From Lewinellaceae bacterium (GTDB lineage: Bacteria > Bacteroidota > Bacteroidia > Chitinophagales > Saprospiraceae): a stretch of 64,000 nt of DNA. The notes under the pieces are model-generated. The model saw only the letters and a program-made list of their open reading frames with translations. It was not told the DNA's origin and made no database searches. Position numbers and translations under genes: made by a program. The stretch is from positions 1 to 64,000 of the forward strand of contig JACJYM010000008.1 in the NCBI GenBank assembly GCA_020636155.1, given 5' to 3'. This document shows positions 1 to 10,700 of the stretch, piece after piece; the first letter of the stretch is position 1; the number at the start of each line of letters is the position of its first letter.

Positions 1-145
1 AACAATAATATTGTTTACTAAAATCAAATATATGTGTTACTATATCGAATACACTTGGTGATTGGATATTGTATATGGTTTTTGCCGACTTATAATAGTT
101 GATATATTGTTTTAACTTATATGTTACTGCGCTAATTTTCGACAT
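1..145 (-). CDS. Class I SAM methyltransferase-like protein, N-terminal fragment (runs off the window)
   Basis: An open minus-strand frame begins with ATG at 145-143 and stays open to the window edge, giving 48 residues. The segment around residues 21-47 (AKTIYNIQSPSVFDIVTHIF, then FDFSKQYYC) resembles the N-terminal helix region of a Bacteroidota class I SAM-dependent methyltransferase group, whose members usually read AKTKHGVHSPFVFDFVTK followed by YY. The SAM-binding motif would lie outside the window, so the assignment rests only on this signature. It is divergent from the metalloprotease gene at 314, with about 170 bp between them for both promoters. The methyl acceptor is unknown. Confidence 0.5.
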   Translation of the reverse strand, partial: MSKISAVTYKLKQYINYYKSAKTIYNIQSPSVFDIVTHIFDFSKQYYC

Positions 146-257
146 AAGTGGTGCAAAAATGACTAAATTTATCAAAATTGCCTTTAATTTTTTTTAATTA
201 TCCAGTTTTATTATAGATTCGCCCTGCAATTTATTCAAATTCCACAGAATCACACGA

Positions 258-278
258 TTGGCAACTTTTAGCTGCCAA
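258..278 (+). other. Short inverted repeat in the 5' leader of the metalloprotease gene
   Basis: TTGGCA (258-263) and TGCCAA (273-278) form a perfect 6-bp stem with a 9-nt loop, about 35 nt before the ATG at 314. It could be a leader stem-loop or a small operator. Nothing else in the sequence distinguishes these options. Confidence 0.25.
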
Positions 279-313
279 GTTATTTCACACATTTAGTTAT
301 TAATACACAAATT

Positions 314-3300
314 ATGAAATTTAGATCTAGCCGAATTTTATTCTTATTGCTGTTACCCTTTTCGTTGATGTCTCAAAATGTCAATTCAAAAGTTGCGGAA
401 GAACTTGATCAAAAATTTACCAAATATGAAATTATTAGCCCGAGTATTCATAAGGAGGCAATTTTAGCGGACTTGAAAGATGGTGTCGTATTTCAAAAAT
501 TAAACATTGAAGGAAAGGAAATTGAATTGAGACTCTGGATGTCAAATTTGATTACCAAGGATTATGTAGTCAATGTTCAAACACATAATGGTTTGAAACA
601 AGTTGAATCTTCTCGACCAATCGCCATGCAAGGAGAAATTGTAGGATTTCAGAACTCAAAGGTTTCATTAACATTTAATGATGGCTTTATCTACGGTTAC
701 GTGGATAATGGTCAGGATACATATTTCGTAGAACCAGTGAATGGGGTATTAAAGAATAATCGTGCCAATGGATTTGTAGTTTATAATGCGAAGGATGTTA
801 TAATAACAGAAAATTATACATGTGGAGCGGATATGTTGAAAAAAGTAGAAGATGAAGTAAAACCACATGGGCATGGAAATAGAGATGGACTATGTTATAC
901 AGTGGAGTGGGCCATTGCTTCTGATTGGTTGATGTTTAATAAATATGGGTCGGTAAGTGGAGTAGAAAATCATAATATTGGCGTAGCAAACAATGTGCAA
1001 ACTAACTATGATGATGAATTTGCGGATGAACTTATGTTTGAAATTACAGAGCAGTGGGTATCTAGCTGTTCAAGTTGTGACCCGTGGACGAGCTCTACTG
1101 ATGCAACGGTATTACTTAATAGTTTTACAAATTGGGGTCCATCGGGTTTTTCAGCTTCGCATGATATAGGATCTTTATGGACAGATAGAAACTTTGATGG
1201 GTCTATTATAGGAATTGCTTGGGTTGGAGTAGTATGTACCGATAGTCGTTACAATTGTTTACAAGATTGGAGTAGTGATGCTGCTTTAAAAAGAGTTATG
1301 GTGGCCCATGAAGTCGGTCATAACTTTAGTGCAGAACACGATGCCTCGGGTTCACCCTTTATTATGGCTCCTGCTGTACAATATACAAGTTCGTGGTCCA
1401 GTGCTTCTATTAATGACATAGAAAACCATTATGGATCGAGTTGGTGTTTAGATGCTTGCGCTACATCCTCACCACCGAGTGCTGATTTTACCTTCAATAT
1501 TGTTGAAAATTGTACTGTAGGTGAAGTTGATTTTTTTGATAATTCTACTGGTGCTACGAGTTATTTCTGGGAGTTTGAAGGAGGGACGCCAGCGACATCA
1601 ACATCTCAAAATCCGACGGTCACTTATGAAAATGGCGGTATTTTTAACGTCAGTTTAACGGCCTATAATGCTTTTGGACAGGATACCTATACCATAAATG
1701 ATGCCATTGAAATTAATTCAACCCCAATAGCTGACTTTACTTATGTCATAGATGAAGATGCGGTTGCATTTATAAACTTAAGCCAATTTGGTATTTGGTA
1801 TGAATGGGATTTTGGGGACAACTTTTATGCTAGCAATTCTGATCCAGTTCATGAATATGCCGAAGACGGCACTTACTTGGTCATTTTGACCGTTACCAAT
1901 GATTGTGGAACGACCGAGTATTCGGAATATATTACCATTGCTACGCCACCAACGGCAGAGTTTACGAGTAATATTACCAATGGTTGTGAGGTCATGACCG
2001 TTGATTTTCAAAGTTTAGCTTCAAATAATACCACAACATGGAGTTGGAGTTTTCCTGGGGGTAATCCAATGAGCTCCACTGATGAGAATCCTCAGGTGAG
2101 TTATGAAAATGCCGGAGTTTATCAAGTGAGTCTTATCGTTTCTAATCCCCAAGGGATTGATGAAATAGTGAAGACCGCATATATTAATGTACAGCCTTCG
2201 CCAGACCCATCCTTTAATGCAAGTGTTTCGGGTAATACCGTTCAATTTACAAACACTACAATGGATGCCACGAGTAATTTTTGGGATTTTGGTGATGGAA
2301 ATAGTTCAAACGCCAGTGACCCAAGTCATATTTATGCAAATGAAGGCACTTATGCCGTCACATTAACCGTGACGAATGCTTGTAACGAGCAATTCTCCTA
2401 CACTCAGAATGTAACGATTAGTCTGTACCCAACGGCAGGATTTAGTGTTGAAACGATGCAACCATATTGTACCCCAGTTGACATCAGTTTTACAAATATG
2501 AGCCAAAATTCTACACAATATTTGTGGAGCTTTGAAGGTGGCAATCCATCAACAAGTTCTGATGAAAATCCAATCATAAATTACATAAATGCTGGAAGTT
2601 ACGACGTCACACTTATTTCATCCAATGCCAATGGTGCAGATACCCTGGTAATGGCAGATTTTGTAGTGATTAAGGAAGCGCCACAGTCCATTTTTGATTT
2701 CGATGCTCAGGAGTTGAACGTGAGTTTTACCAATGCATCCACCAATGGAAATAGCTATTTGTGGCATTTCGGTGATGGCGCCACTAGCACTGAATACGAA
2801 CCATCTCACAGTTACACCAGCCAAGGCACTTATATGGTAGTTATGGATGTGACCAATGAGTGTGGCACAGTATCTTCATCGCAAGAAATTTTAGCTTACA
2901 AACCTATTGCACTATCAATCGCTATTCAAAATGCACAAATGTGTGTCGGTGACACACTTTTATTTGATAGCAGCATTGCCAATGCGACGGATTATACTTG
3001 GTATTTTGAAGGGGGAAATCCTGCCAGTGTGAGCAATGAATTGACACCTAGCGTGGTATATTCAAGCACTGGATTATTTGATGTGACAATTATTGCATCC
3101 AATCCGGTCTATACCGATACCTTGGTGATGGAAGACTATATTTCGATTTCGGCACCACCAGTGGCATCATTTTCTTACAATGGAAATGCCAATGTGGTTC
3201 AATTTGTCAATACAAGCCAAAATGCTGAAACCTATTCATGGGATTTTGGAGACGGCACCACGAGTAGTGAAATGAGCCCAAGCCACACCTATCCTACAGA

Positions 3301-4597
3301 AAATGACTATGTGGTGATATTGACTGTTGGTAATTATTGTGGAGAAAATACCATTACGCAAACCGTCGCTACCAATGTGCCACCGATTGCTGGATTTAGT
3401 GCTTCCATGCAAGAATCCTGTGCTCCATTTGAAGTGCAATATTCTGACATGAGTCAGTTTTCAGTAAACACTTATGAGTGGTCTTTTGAGGGTGGTACCC
3501 CTTCAGTCTCAGACGAGGCAAACCCAAGTGTTACGTATCAAGAATCGGGTGTATTTTCTGTACAATTAATTGTGACAAATGATGTCGGTGCTGACACATT
3601 AAAATATGACAACTTCATCACGGTCCACGATGTACCCACTTTGTCATATACCCAAGAGATGATGGGTAATGTGTTGAATTTAACAAATACCTCTCTTAAT
3701 TTTGACGATTACGAGTGGAACGTAGAAGATGAGGTTTTTCAAAATCAACCATTGAACTACACCTTTGAAGCCAATGGAACTTATATGGTGAAATTTTATG
3801 TGTCAAATGAGTGTGGCTCGGTCGAAGATTCTATTGAAGTAGAAATCAATGTATATCCTGAGATTAGTCCTGAATATTCGACCAATGAAATTTGTACGGG
3901 AGAAGAGGTATCCTATGCGTTAAATGGGACTAATGTGACGGAGGTGGCCTGGGAATTTGAAGGTGGTTCTCCTGCGACTAGCACAGATAAAGTTGTAACC
4001 GTTACTTATAATAATCCTGGAACATTCTCAGTAAACCTTATGGCGAGCAATCAATATGGAGAAGTCACTTGGAGTGAAGTGGGATTGATTACAGTGATAG
4101 AAAATCCAACGGCAGACTTTATTTTTTCATCTAATGAATTGGAAGTCCAGTTTGAAAACAATTCTACGTCTGCCACTGAATACTTTTGGAATTTTGGGGA
4201 TGGAAATACTGCGGTAGATAAGAATCCATCACATAACTATGATAAGGAAGGTAGCTACACGGTAAGTTTAGTGGTTTCTAATGGAATGTGTATTGATACT
4301 ATTTCTAAAGATGTAGTGGTTAAGCCTTCTGGTACTTTTGAGCTGGATCAACAACAATTGAGTTTTTATCCGAATCCTTCAAGCGAAAAAATGAACATCG
4401 AAGGCAGTACTATAAATGACCTAGAAGAGTTGAAAATTCATAGTATAGATGGCAGAGTCATAGATGCTAACAGAATTATTTCAAAATCTTCTAATAAAAT
4501 CATTTTAGACTCCAGCCAATTGGTAGGAGGAACTTACGTGCTTAGTTGTAAATTTGGTGATAGACTTTTCGTCAAGAAATTTGTAATTATTCACTAA
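314..4597 (+). CDS. Secreted M12B-like zinc metalloprotease with 12 PKD domains and T9SS type A sorting domain
   Basis: The 1427-residue protein opens with a signal peptide (about 1-20). A propeptide-like region leads to a reprolysin-type catalytic domain with HEVGHNFSAEH (H332, E333, H336, H342) and a Met-turn at M351 (FIMAP), the metzincin zinc site. Residues about 386-1345 hold twelve PKD-like domains. They alternate strictly between a form with FEGG(T/N)P and a cysteine near its start, and a form with the classic W.FGDG core and a conserved NxCG-like end, so six A/B pairs of about 160 residues. The last ~80 residues, starting at LSFYPNPSS and ending with a lysine-rich strand, are a Por/T9SS type A signal. 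The protein should cross the outer membrane by T9SS and be released or surface anchored. Its substrate is unknown. A stem-loop terminator follows the stop codon, so it is probably monocistronic. Confidence 0.9.
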   Translation: MKFRSSRILFLLLLPFSLMSQNVNSKVAEELDQKFTKYEIISPSIHKEAILADLKDGVVFQKLNIEGKEIELRLWMSNLITKDYVVNVQTHNGLKQVESSRPIAMQGEIVGFQNSKVSLTFNDGFIYGYVDNGQDTYFVEPVNGVLKNNRANGFVVYNAKDVIITENYTCGADMLKKVEDEVKPHGHGNRDGLCYTVEWAIASDWLMFNKYGSVSGVENHNIGVANNVQTNYDDEFADELMFEITEQWVSSCSSCDPWTSSTDATVLLNSFTNWGPSGFSASHDIGSLWTDRNFDGSIIGIAWVGVVCTDSRYNCLQDWSSDAALKRVMVAHEVGHNFSAEHDASGSPFIMAPAVQYTSSWSSASINDIENHYGSSWCLDACATSSPPSADFTFNIVENCTVGEVDFFDNSTGATSYFWEFEGGTPATSTSQNPTVTYENGGIFNVSLTAYNAFGQDTYTINDAIEINSTPIADFTYVIDEDAVAFINLSQFGIWYEWDFGDNFYASNSDPVHEYAEDGTYLVILTVTNDCGTTEYSEYITIATPPTAEFTSNITNGCEVMTVDFQSLASNNTTTWSWSFPGGNPMSSTDENPQVSYENAGVYQVSLIVSNPQGIDEIVKTAYINVQPSPDPSFNASVSGNTVQFTNTTMDATSNFWDFGDGNSSNASDPSHIYANEGTYAVTLTVTNACNEQFSYTQNVTISLYPTAGFSVETMQPYCTPVDISFTNMSQNSTQYLWSFEGGNPSTSSDENPIINYINAGSYDVTLISSNANGADTLVMADFVVIKEAPQSIFDFDAQELNVSFTNASTNGNSYLWHFGDGATSTEYEPSHSYTSQGTYMVVMDVTNECGTVSSSQEILAYKPIALSIAIQNAQMCVGDTLLFDSSIANATDYTWYFEGGNPASVSNELTPSVVYSSTGLFDVTIIASNPVYTDTLVMEDYISISAPPVASFSYNGNANVVQFVNTSQNAETYSWDFGDGTTSSEMSPSHTYPTENDYVVILTVGNYCGENTITQTVATNVPPIAGFSASMQESCAPFEVQYSDMSQFSVNTYEWSFEGGTPSVSDEANPSVTYQESGVFSVQLIVTNDVGADTLKYDNFITVHDVPTLSYTQEMMGNVLNLTNTSLNFDDYEWNVEDEVFQNQPLNYTFEANGTYMVKFYVSNECGSVEDSIEVEINVYPEISPEYSTNEICTGEEVSYALNGTNVTEVAWEFEGGSPATSTDKVVTVTYNNPGTFSVNLMASNQYGEVTWSEVGLITVIENPTADFIFSSNELEVQFENNSTSATEYFWNFGDGNTAVDKNPSHNYDKEGSYTVSLVVSNGMCIDTISKDVVVKPSGTFELDQQQLSFYPNPSSEKMNIEGSTINDLEELKIHSIDGRVIDANRIISKSSNKIILDSSQLVGGTYVLSCKFGDRLFVKKFVIIH

Positions 4598-4614
4598 CCA
4601 AAATATAGGTAAAA

Positions 4615-4650
4615 AACGGGGATAACTAAAATTATCCCCGTTAATATTTT
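4615..4650 (+). terminator. Terminator after the metalloprotease gene
   Basis: AACGGGGATAA (4615-4625) pairs perfectly with TTATCCCCGTT (4632-4642) across a 6-nt loop, followed by an AT-rich tail ending in TTTT. It sits 18 nt after the stop codon of the upstream gene. The T tract is short, but the 11-bp stem is strong. Confidence 0.75.
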
Positions 4651-4677
4651 GATACTTAAAATTATTGTATATCTTTG
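4648..4677 (+). promoter_or_regulatory. Bacteroidota-type promoter for the 4147-residue protein gene
   Basis: TTTG at 4648-4651 is followed after 18 nt by TATCTTTG (4670-4677), which fits the -33 TTTG / -7 TAnnTTTG consensus of Bacteroidota primary sigma factors. Transcription would start just downstream and leave a leader of about 110 nt. That leader contains two small hairpins, GCCT/AGGC and CGGCC/GGCCG (around 4712-4765). Confidence 0.6.
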
Positions 4678-4799
4678 AAGCTTTAACAAGTCTTTAACCT
4701 GAAGACTTTTGCCTCACGCAGGCGACTTTCTCACTTTACGAATAGAATAACGGCCTTGGCCGAATATGAGATTTATGAATTAATTATTAAAAATTAATA

Positions 4800-7700
4800 A
4801 TGAGAAAGACTTTACTTACTTTATTTTTGGGATTATTTAGTTTTATTACGATCATATTCGCTGATGGTATTAAGATTATTTCCTATTCAATTTGTGACGA
4901 AGAAGGTCATGAAACGATATTTAGTCTCAACTTAGACGATTTAGTTATTACTGGTAGTGATGATTGTACAACGGCAACGATAATTCCCTCAAGTGGAACA
5001 ATGGACGCAGGAACGACTACGGGTATGACAGAAGACGCTGGTGAAGAAATACCACCAGGATTAACTTCTCCAATCGCTTCAACTTGGTACTCTTATACCA
5101 TGCCACCTGGTGAATCTATTTTGTCAATAAATCTTGCAAATTCAACGGCGACAAACCCTGTAATTTCAATTTTCGCTAATGATTGTACAGATTTAACCTC
5201 TGCTTTTAGTAATTCTTCTCAAGATGACGGTACCAGTACCTTTTGCTTGGGTGCTAATACAACATACCTGATACGAGTTGCAACAAACCAAGGTGATGAA
5301 GGTGATTTTGATATTACATTTACCTCAGCTATAAATACTACGGGCAATGATAATTGTTCTGGAGCCATTAGTGTAGTAAACAACGATATTGTGAATAATT
5401 TCTGTGCTTCTGATTATACTGTTTGGTATAGTTACACATATACTGGTGATAACAATGGAGCAAGTGGTGTACCAACCGAAGATCTTAATATTATTTTAAC
5501 ATCCACAGATGCTAATGGACAAGCGATAACATCTGCTGAAATTTATCAGGTTTTAGTGAATGATTGTTTAGGCTCAGATGTCTATAATTCAACCCCACCC
5601 AATGTGACCTGTTTACAACCAGGTGATATTGTGTATATAGAAGTGGGAGATAATTCCACTCCTAGTTATGGTGATTTTATGTTTAGCTTTTCGGAAACAG
5701 ACAATGGAATCTCATTCGAAACCTGTGCGGAAGCTTCCCTATTAAATGCATTGACTTGTTCTAATACTTTGACAGGAAATGGTAACACAAATGCATGTCC
5801 AGATCCCGAGGCTACCTGCCCGGGATTTGATTATGCCAATAATCCTACTGCTGGAGTTTGGTACACCTTTACAGTGAATTCTGGAGTTTTATCTTTTAAC
5901 ATCACGGGGTCTAATTTTGAGGTATTTACTGGAGATTGTAATTCTCTTGCTCAATTAGGATGTGCCGGAGATGTTACTCTTTCTAATATTTTGGATAACA
6001 CATTGACCTATTTTGTTTTGGTATACGATGGCGGAACTTTTACTGCTGAATCGGTGGTAGTGCCACCTCTTGCAAACGATAATTGTGCAAATGCCACACC
6101 GTTATCTGATGGAACACCAGTGGACGGAACTTTGGCTTGTTCCCAATCTGGTTTAAGCGGTACTTCTTGTGCCAATACCGCATTAGCCGTGTATTATGCA
6201 TACACTACACCAAATGATGGTCAAAACCATAATTTACAGATCACTGTAAATGACGCTGCAGGTGGAGGGACAAGTGGAGTAGATGCTATGGATGTATCTT
6301 TAATTGTACTGACTACTTGTAATACTATATATAATAATGCTAATGCAGAATCATGTAATACTTTAGGCTCTATTGTAACTTTGGATTGTGTATTACCCAA
6401 TACAACCTTACAATTCGCAGTAACTGCTAATGCGGTTGAATCAGGAGATTTTACAATACAGTTAGATGATAGTGCAGTTACCGTTGCGGATAATAATGAT
6501 ATTTGTTCAGGAGCCAGCAATGCTCCGATCGACGTATCGGATGGTTGTCAATGGGTAGCAGCTTCTACAGACAATACCGGTGCTTGTGTAGAATCCGGTG
6601 CCGGTGGTTGTTCTTTTGACACGGAACCTACCGTGTGGATGCAAGTAACTTTGCCTACTGATGCAACTGGTCTAGCTTTTCAAACTTTAGATGCCGGTAC
6701 GAGTATAGCAATATTTGCAGTGGGTGATTGTTCATCTCCTAATTACTTTGGTACTCAAATAGGAGGATGTATTACTTCAAACACAGAAGTTACACTTACC
6801 GGAGGTAACACGTATAATTTAGCAATAAGTAATGGTACTGAAGGAGCTATTAATTTCGAAATCAAATCGATTGTTCCACCTTCTAACAATCTTTGCACAA
6901 ATGCCATTGACCTGATGGATGGAACGGCGGAAGACGGAACTACTGGTTGTGCTACCCCTCACAATGCTGCATTTTGTGGGCTTAGTACCACTACAAGCCA
7001 TGTCGTGTACTATACTTATACTTATTCGTCAGCGAATACAAAATCTACAAATTTAGAATTTAGCTTTACAGCTGCTGCAAATACTAATTTTACCAACACT
7101 GCCGCTACTGGATTAAGTGCAGAATTATATTTAGATTGTAGCAATACTGCCTATACATACTCTATTGAATCTACTTCTCCACCCGATTTCTGTGATGTCA
7201 TAGATCAAACGATTATCATAGAATGTGTAACGCCAGGTACTACAATTACCATTGCGGTAGGAAGTGCTGATGGTGATGAAGGTGACTTTACGATAACAGT
7301 GACAGAAACTAATACAGATGTGCCAGACAATGATATGTGTCTAGCTCCGGATGTAACGAACGATATGAATCTCGTGTCTTGTGGGTGGTTGAACGGAATT
7401 ACAGGAGATAATACCAATGCTTGTCCGGAATCTATGCAGGGTAATGCAGGTTGTAATTTTAATATTGAAAATACTACTTGGTATCAATTTACCCTGCCAG
7501 CAGATGCAGTGGGATTAGAATTTGCCAATATTACTGGTACATTGGGTGTTTTTGATAATACTTGCATACCGCCTAATTATTTTGGAACTCAAGTAGGAAA
7601 TTGTCTAACGTCTTCCGGACAGATCCTAGGATTAATGGGAGGTAATACCTATCTCGTGGCAGTCTCTGGAAGTGCCGCCGTAGGTTTTGATATACTTGCC

Positions 7701-10700
7701 ATCGTCCCACAACCAAATGACATTTGTGCAACGGGAGCTGAAGAAATTTCTGCATCTCCGAATACTCCAATTACTGTGCTTGGTAGTACTGCTTGTGCTA
7801 CACCAGATGTTAATTTCACCTGTGCACCTGCAACTATTGATCACGTAGTATATTTTACTTATACTACAGGTAGTGCTTATTCTGATGTTACCATTTCTGC
7901 TATTGCAGGGATGGGAACAACAGGAACTGCTGCAACGGGCTTGGGTATCAATGTATGGTCTGACTGTAATGGTTCAGCATTTATGCCTGCACTAAACGCT
8001 GACGAGGAGTGTAACTTATTTACAAAACCCATCGAATTAGAATGCGTTCCGCCCAATACGCAATTATTTTTAGCCGTTGGAAGTACCGATAATGAAGAAG
8101 GAGATTTTGATCTCACAGTGAGTGAAGTTAATAATAATAAACCGGCAAATGACCTTTGTAATAATCCTGATCTAACTTTTGCAGACCTTGTTGCCTGTGA
8201 GTGGACAACTGCCACAGGAACCAATGTCAATGCTTGTCCAGAAGATGCCAATGGTGGAGGTTCTTGTGATTTTGATCAAGAATCAACTGTATGGTTTAGC
8301 TTTACGGTGCCTGATGGAGCTACAGAAATACAATTCCAAAACATTTCTACGAATTTTACCATTGGTCTATTTGAATCTGACTGTGGAGCCAATGGTGAAT
8401 TGCCAAGTCAGGTTGGAAACTGTATTCAAGAGACTGGGATGATTCAAAGCATCAATTTAAGTGGGCCTATTTCCGGTCCATTGACATATCTAGTGGCAAT
8501 ATCTAGTCTAAGTACTGATGAAAGTGCTAACATTAGTTTTGATATTAAAGCACTTGTACCTCCTCTTGGAGATGATCCATGTGATGCAATTCCTGCAAGT
8601 GCAGGAAGCAACCCGGGAATGACAACTTGTGGGAATCATAACTATGATTTTACTACTTGTGATTTGGAGGACGATGATAGTCAAATTTGGTTTGAATATT
8701 CATTGGGTGCTGGCGAGACAGGTGTTGAATTGACACTTAACACTATATCTGGTGGGCCATACAATGTTTGGGCTATTGATATTTCTGTAAATGGGTGTAA
8801 TGCACTTAATCAAGTTCTTCTGAATAATGCGTTTAATTGTGATTTAGGCACTGAGCCATTGATTTTATCATGTTTAGACCTTGATGATGGAGCAACCATA
8901 ACCATTCAGGTGGGTTCAGACCCGGATTCTGAAGGTGAATTTGACTTAATTATTACGCCGATAGTTCCTGATCCCAACTGTATCGATAATGATAATTGTG
9001 ACATGGCAGAAGACCTTGGTGAGGTAACAACGGATGTCGATCCAGGAGTTTGTACCTCGGATTGTAATTTGAATGCTTGTGCTGAAGTAGTTGGTTCGTG
9101 TAACGGTGGACAGCCAGTCAATAACGTGGTTTGGTATAAAGTGAGCAATGACGGATTGGGTGAATTTATTAGTGTAGACCTCACCAATGCTGAATTTGAT
9201 GTTCCAATTGTGGGTATTTTCAAAGGACCCGATTGTAATAATTTGACACAGCTAAATCCATGCCTTCCAGGAGAAATGAATAGTTATAGTTCCGGACCAA
9301 TTGAAATTGATCCTGTAAATCCTCCGGTTGCTGGCGAGATGTATTGGATAGCTGTTGGCTCTGATGATGTTGATGGTGGAACTTTTGATTTATGCATAAA
9401 ACTTAGCTCAGGATGTGTTAATGATGATCCTTGTGATGCTTTTGATATTAATACCTTTGCGGAGAATACCACTATCGATAATCCTGCAAGTACAGTAAGT
9501 TGTACGATTTTGACGGGAGAACCTGAGGGTGACTGTAGTCCTACAACTGTAAATACAGTTTGGTACAAATTAGAGTTGCCTGCAGGATTTAATGGATTCT
9601 CTGTAACTATTAATAATGTTTCTATAACGGGTGACATTTCTGTACAAATTGGAACGTATGATACTGCAAACTGTAATACAATTGGAACACCTACAGTAAC
9701 AGATTGTAGTGGAGATGCCTCTTTCACAGTGGACTTCCCATGTGCCATAGAACAGCAAGAATATTATATAAATGTAGCATCTACTGATGAAGCAGCAGGA
9801 GATTTTACAATTTCAGTGGATTATATGACACCGGCAGAAACCAGTTCACCAGCCAACGATGCATGTGGTGCAGCTGAAGTAATTCCGGTTGATTCTTATT
9901 GTGAGTGGATTGAAGTGACCGGTACTACATTAAAAGCATGTCCTGAAATTTTCTTGGTAGGAGCATGCGATTATAGTGTGGTTCCGACAGTTTGGTATTC
10001 TGTAGTAATACCGGATGATCCTAATATCGTTGAAATGAGTGTTTCAGTCGAAGGAATCGATTTTACGGATCCGATGTTTAGTATCATGAATGATGCTTGT
10101 GGTGATCCAATGTGGGCGACTGGTGCTGTCCCAATGGGTGATTGTGTAAGTGGAGGAAATCCTGCTGAGAATTTGGATGCAGTGATTACACCAGGAACAA
10201 CATATACTATAGCTGTAGCTAGTCAGTCTGGGGAACAGGGTGAATTTACTATCAAAATCAAAGTTGACAAAGCCCCTGAAAATGATAATTGTGATACTGC
10301 TGAAGAAATTGCTGCTGGCGGGGGCACGACGGGTACTACAAATTGTGCAACCAAATCAGTATTTGATTTTTCAAACTGTTCTGGTGACCTAAATAATGCT
10401 GACGTATACTATGAAATCCCAATTGACAACACCATGGATGCGGTTATGATTACCATTGATGGGTTTACTGGAGATGGTCCGTTTGGAGCTCAGGCATTTT
10501 TTAGTACAGGCGGATGTGGTACTTTAATAGTAGCAACAGATCCAGGTGGAAATACTTACGAAGGATGCGGTACGGGAGCTAAAGAATGGATTATTCCTAC
10601 AAAATGTTTAGATCCTTCCATTACGTCCATCATAGTAAAAGTTGGATCAGACAGTGATGATGGCGATGATGGAAATGGTTTGGAAGAAGGAGATTTTAAT

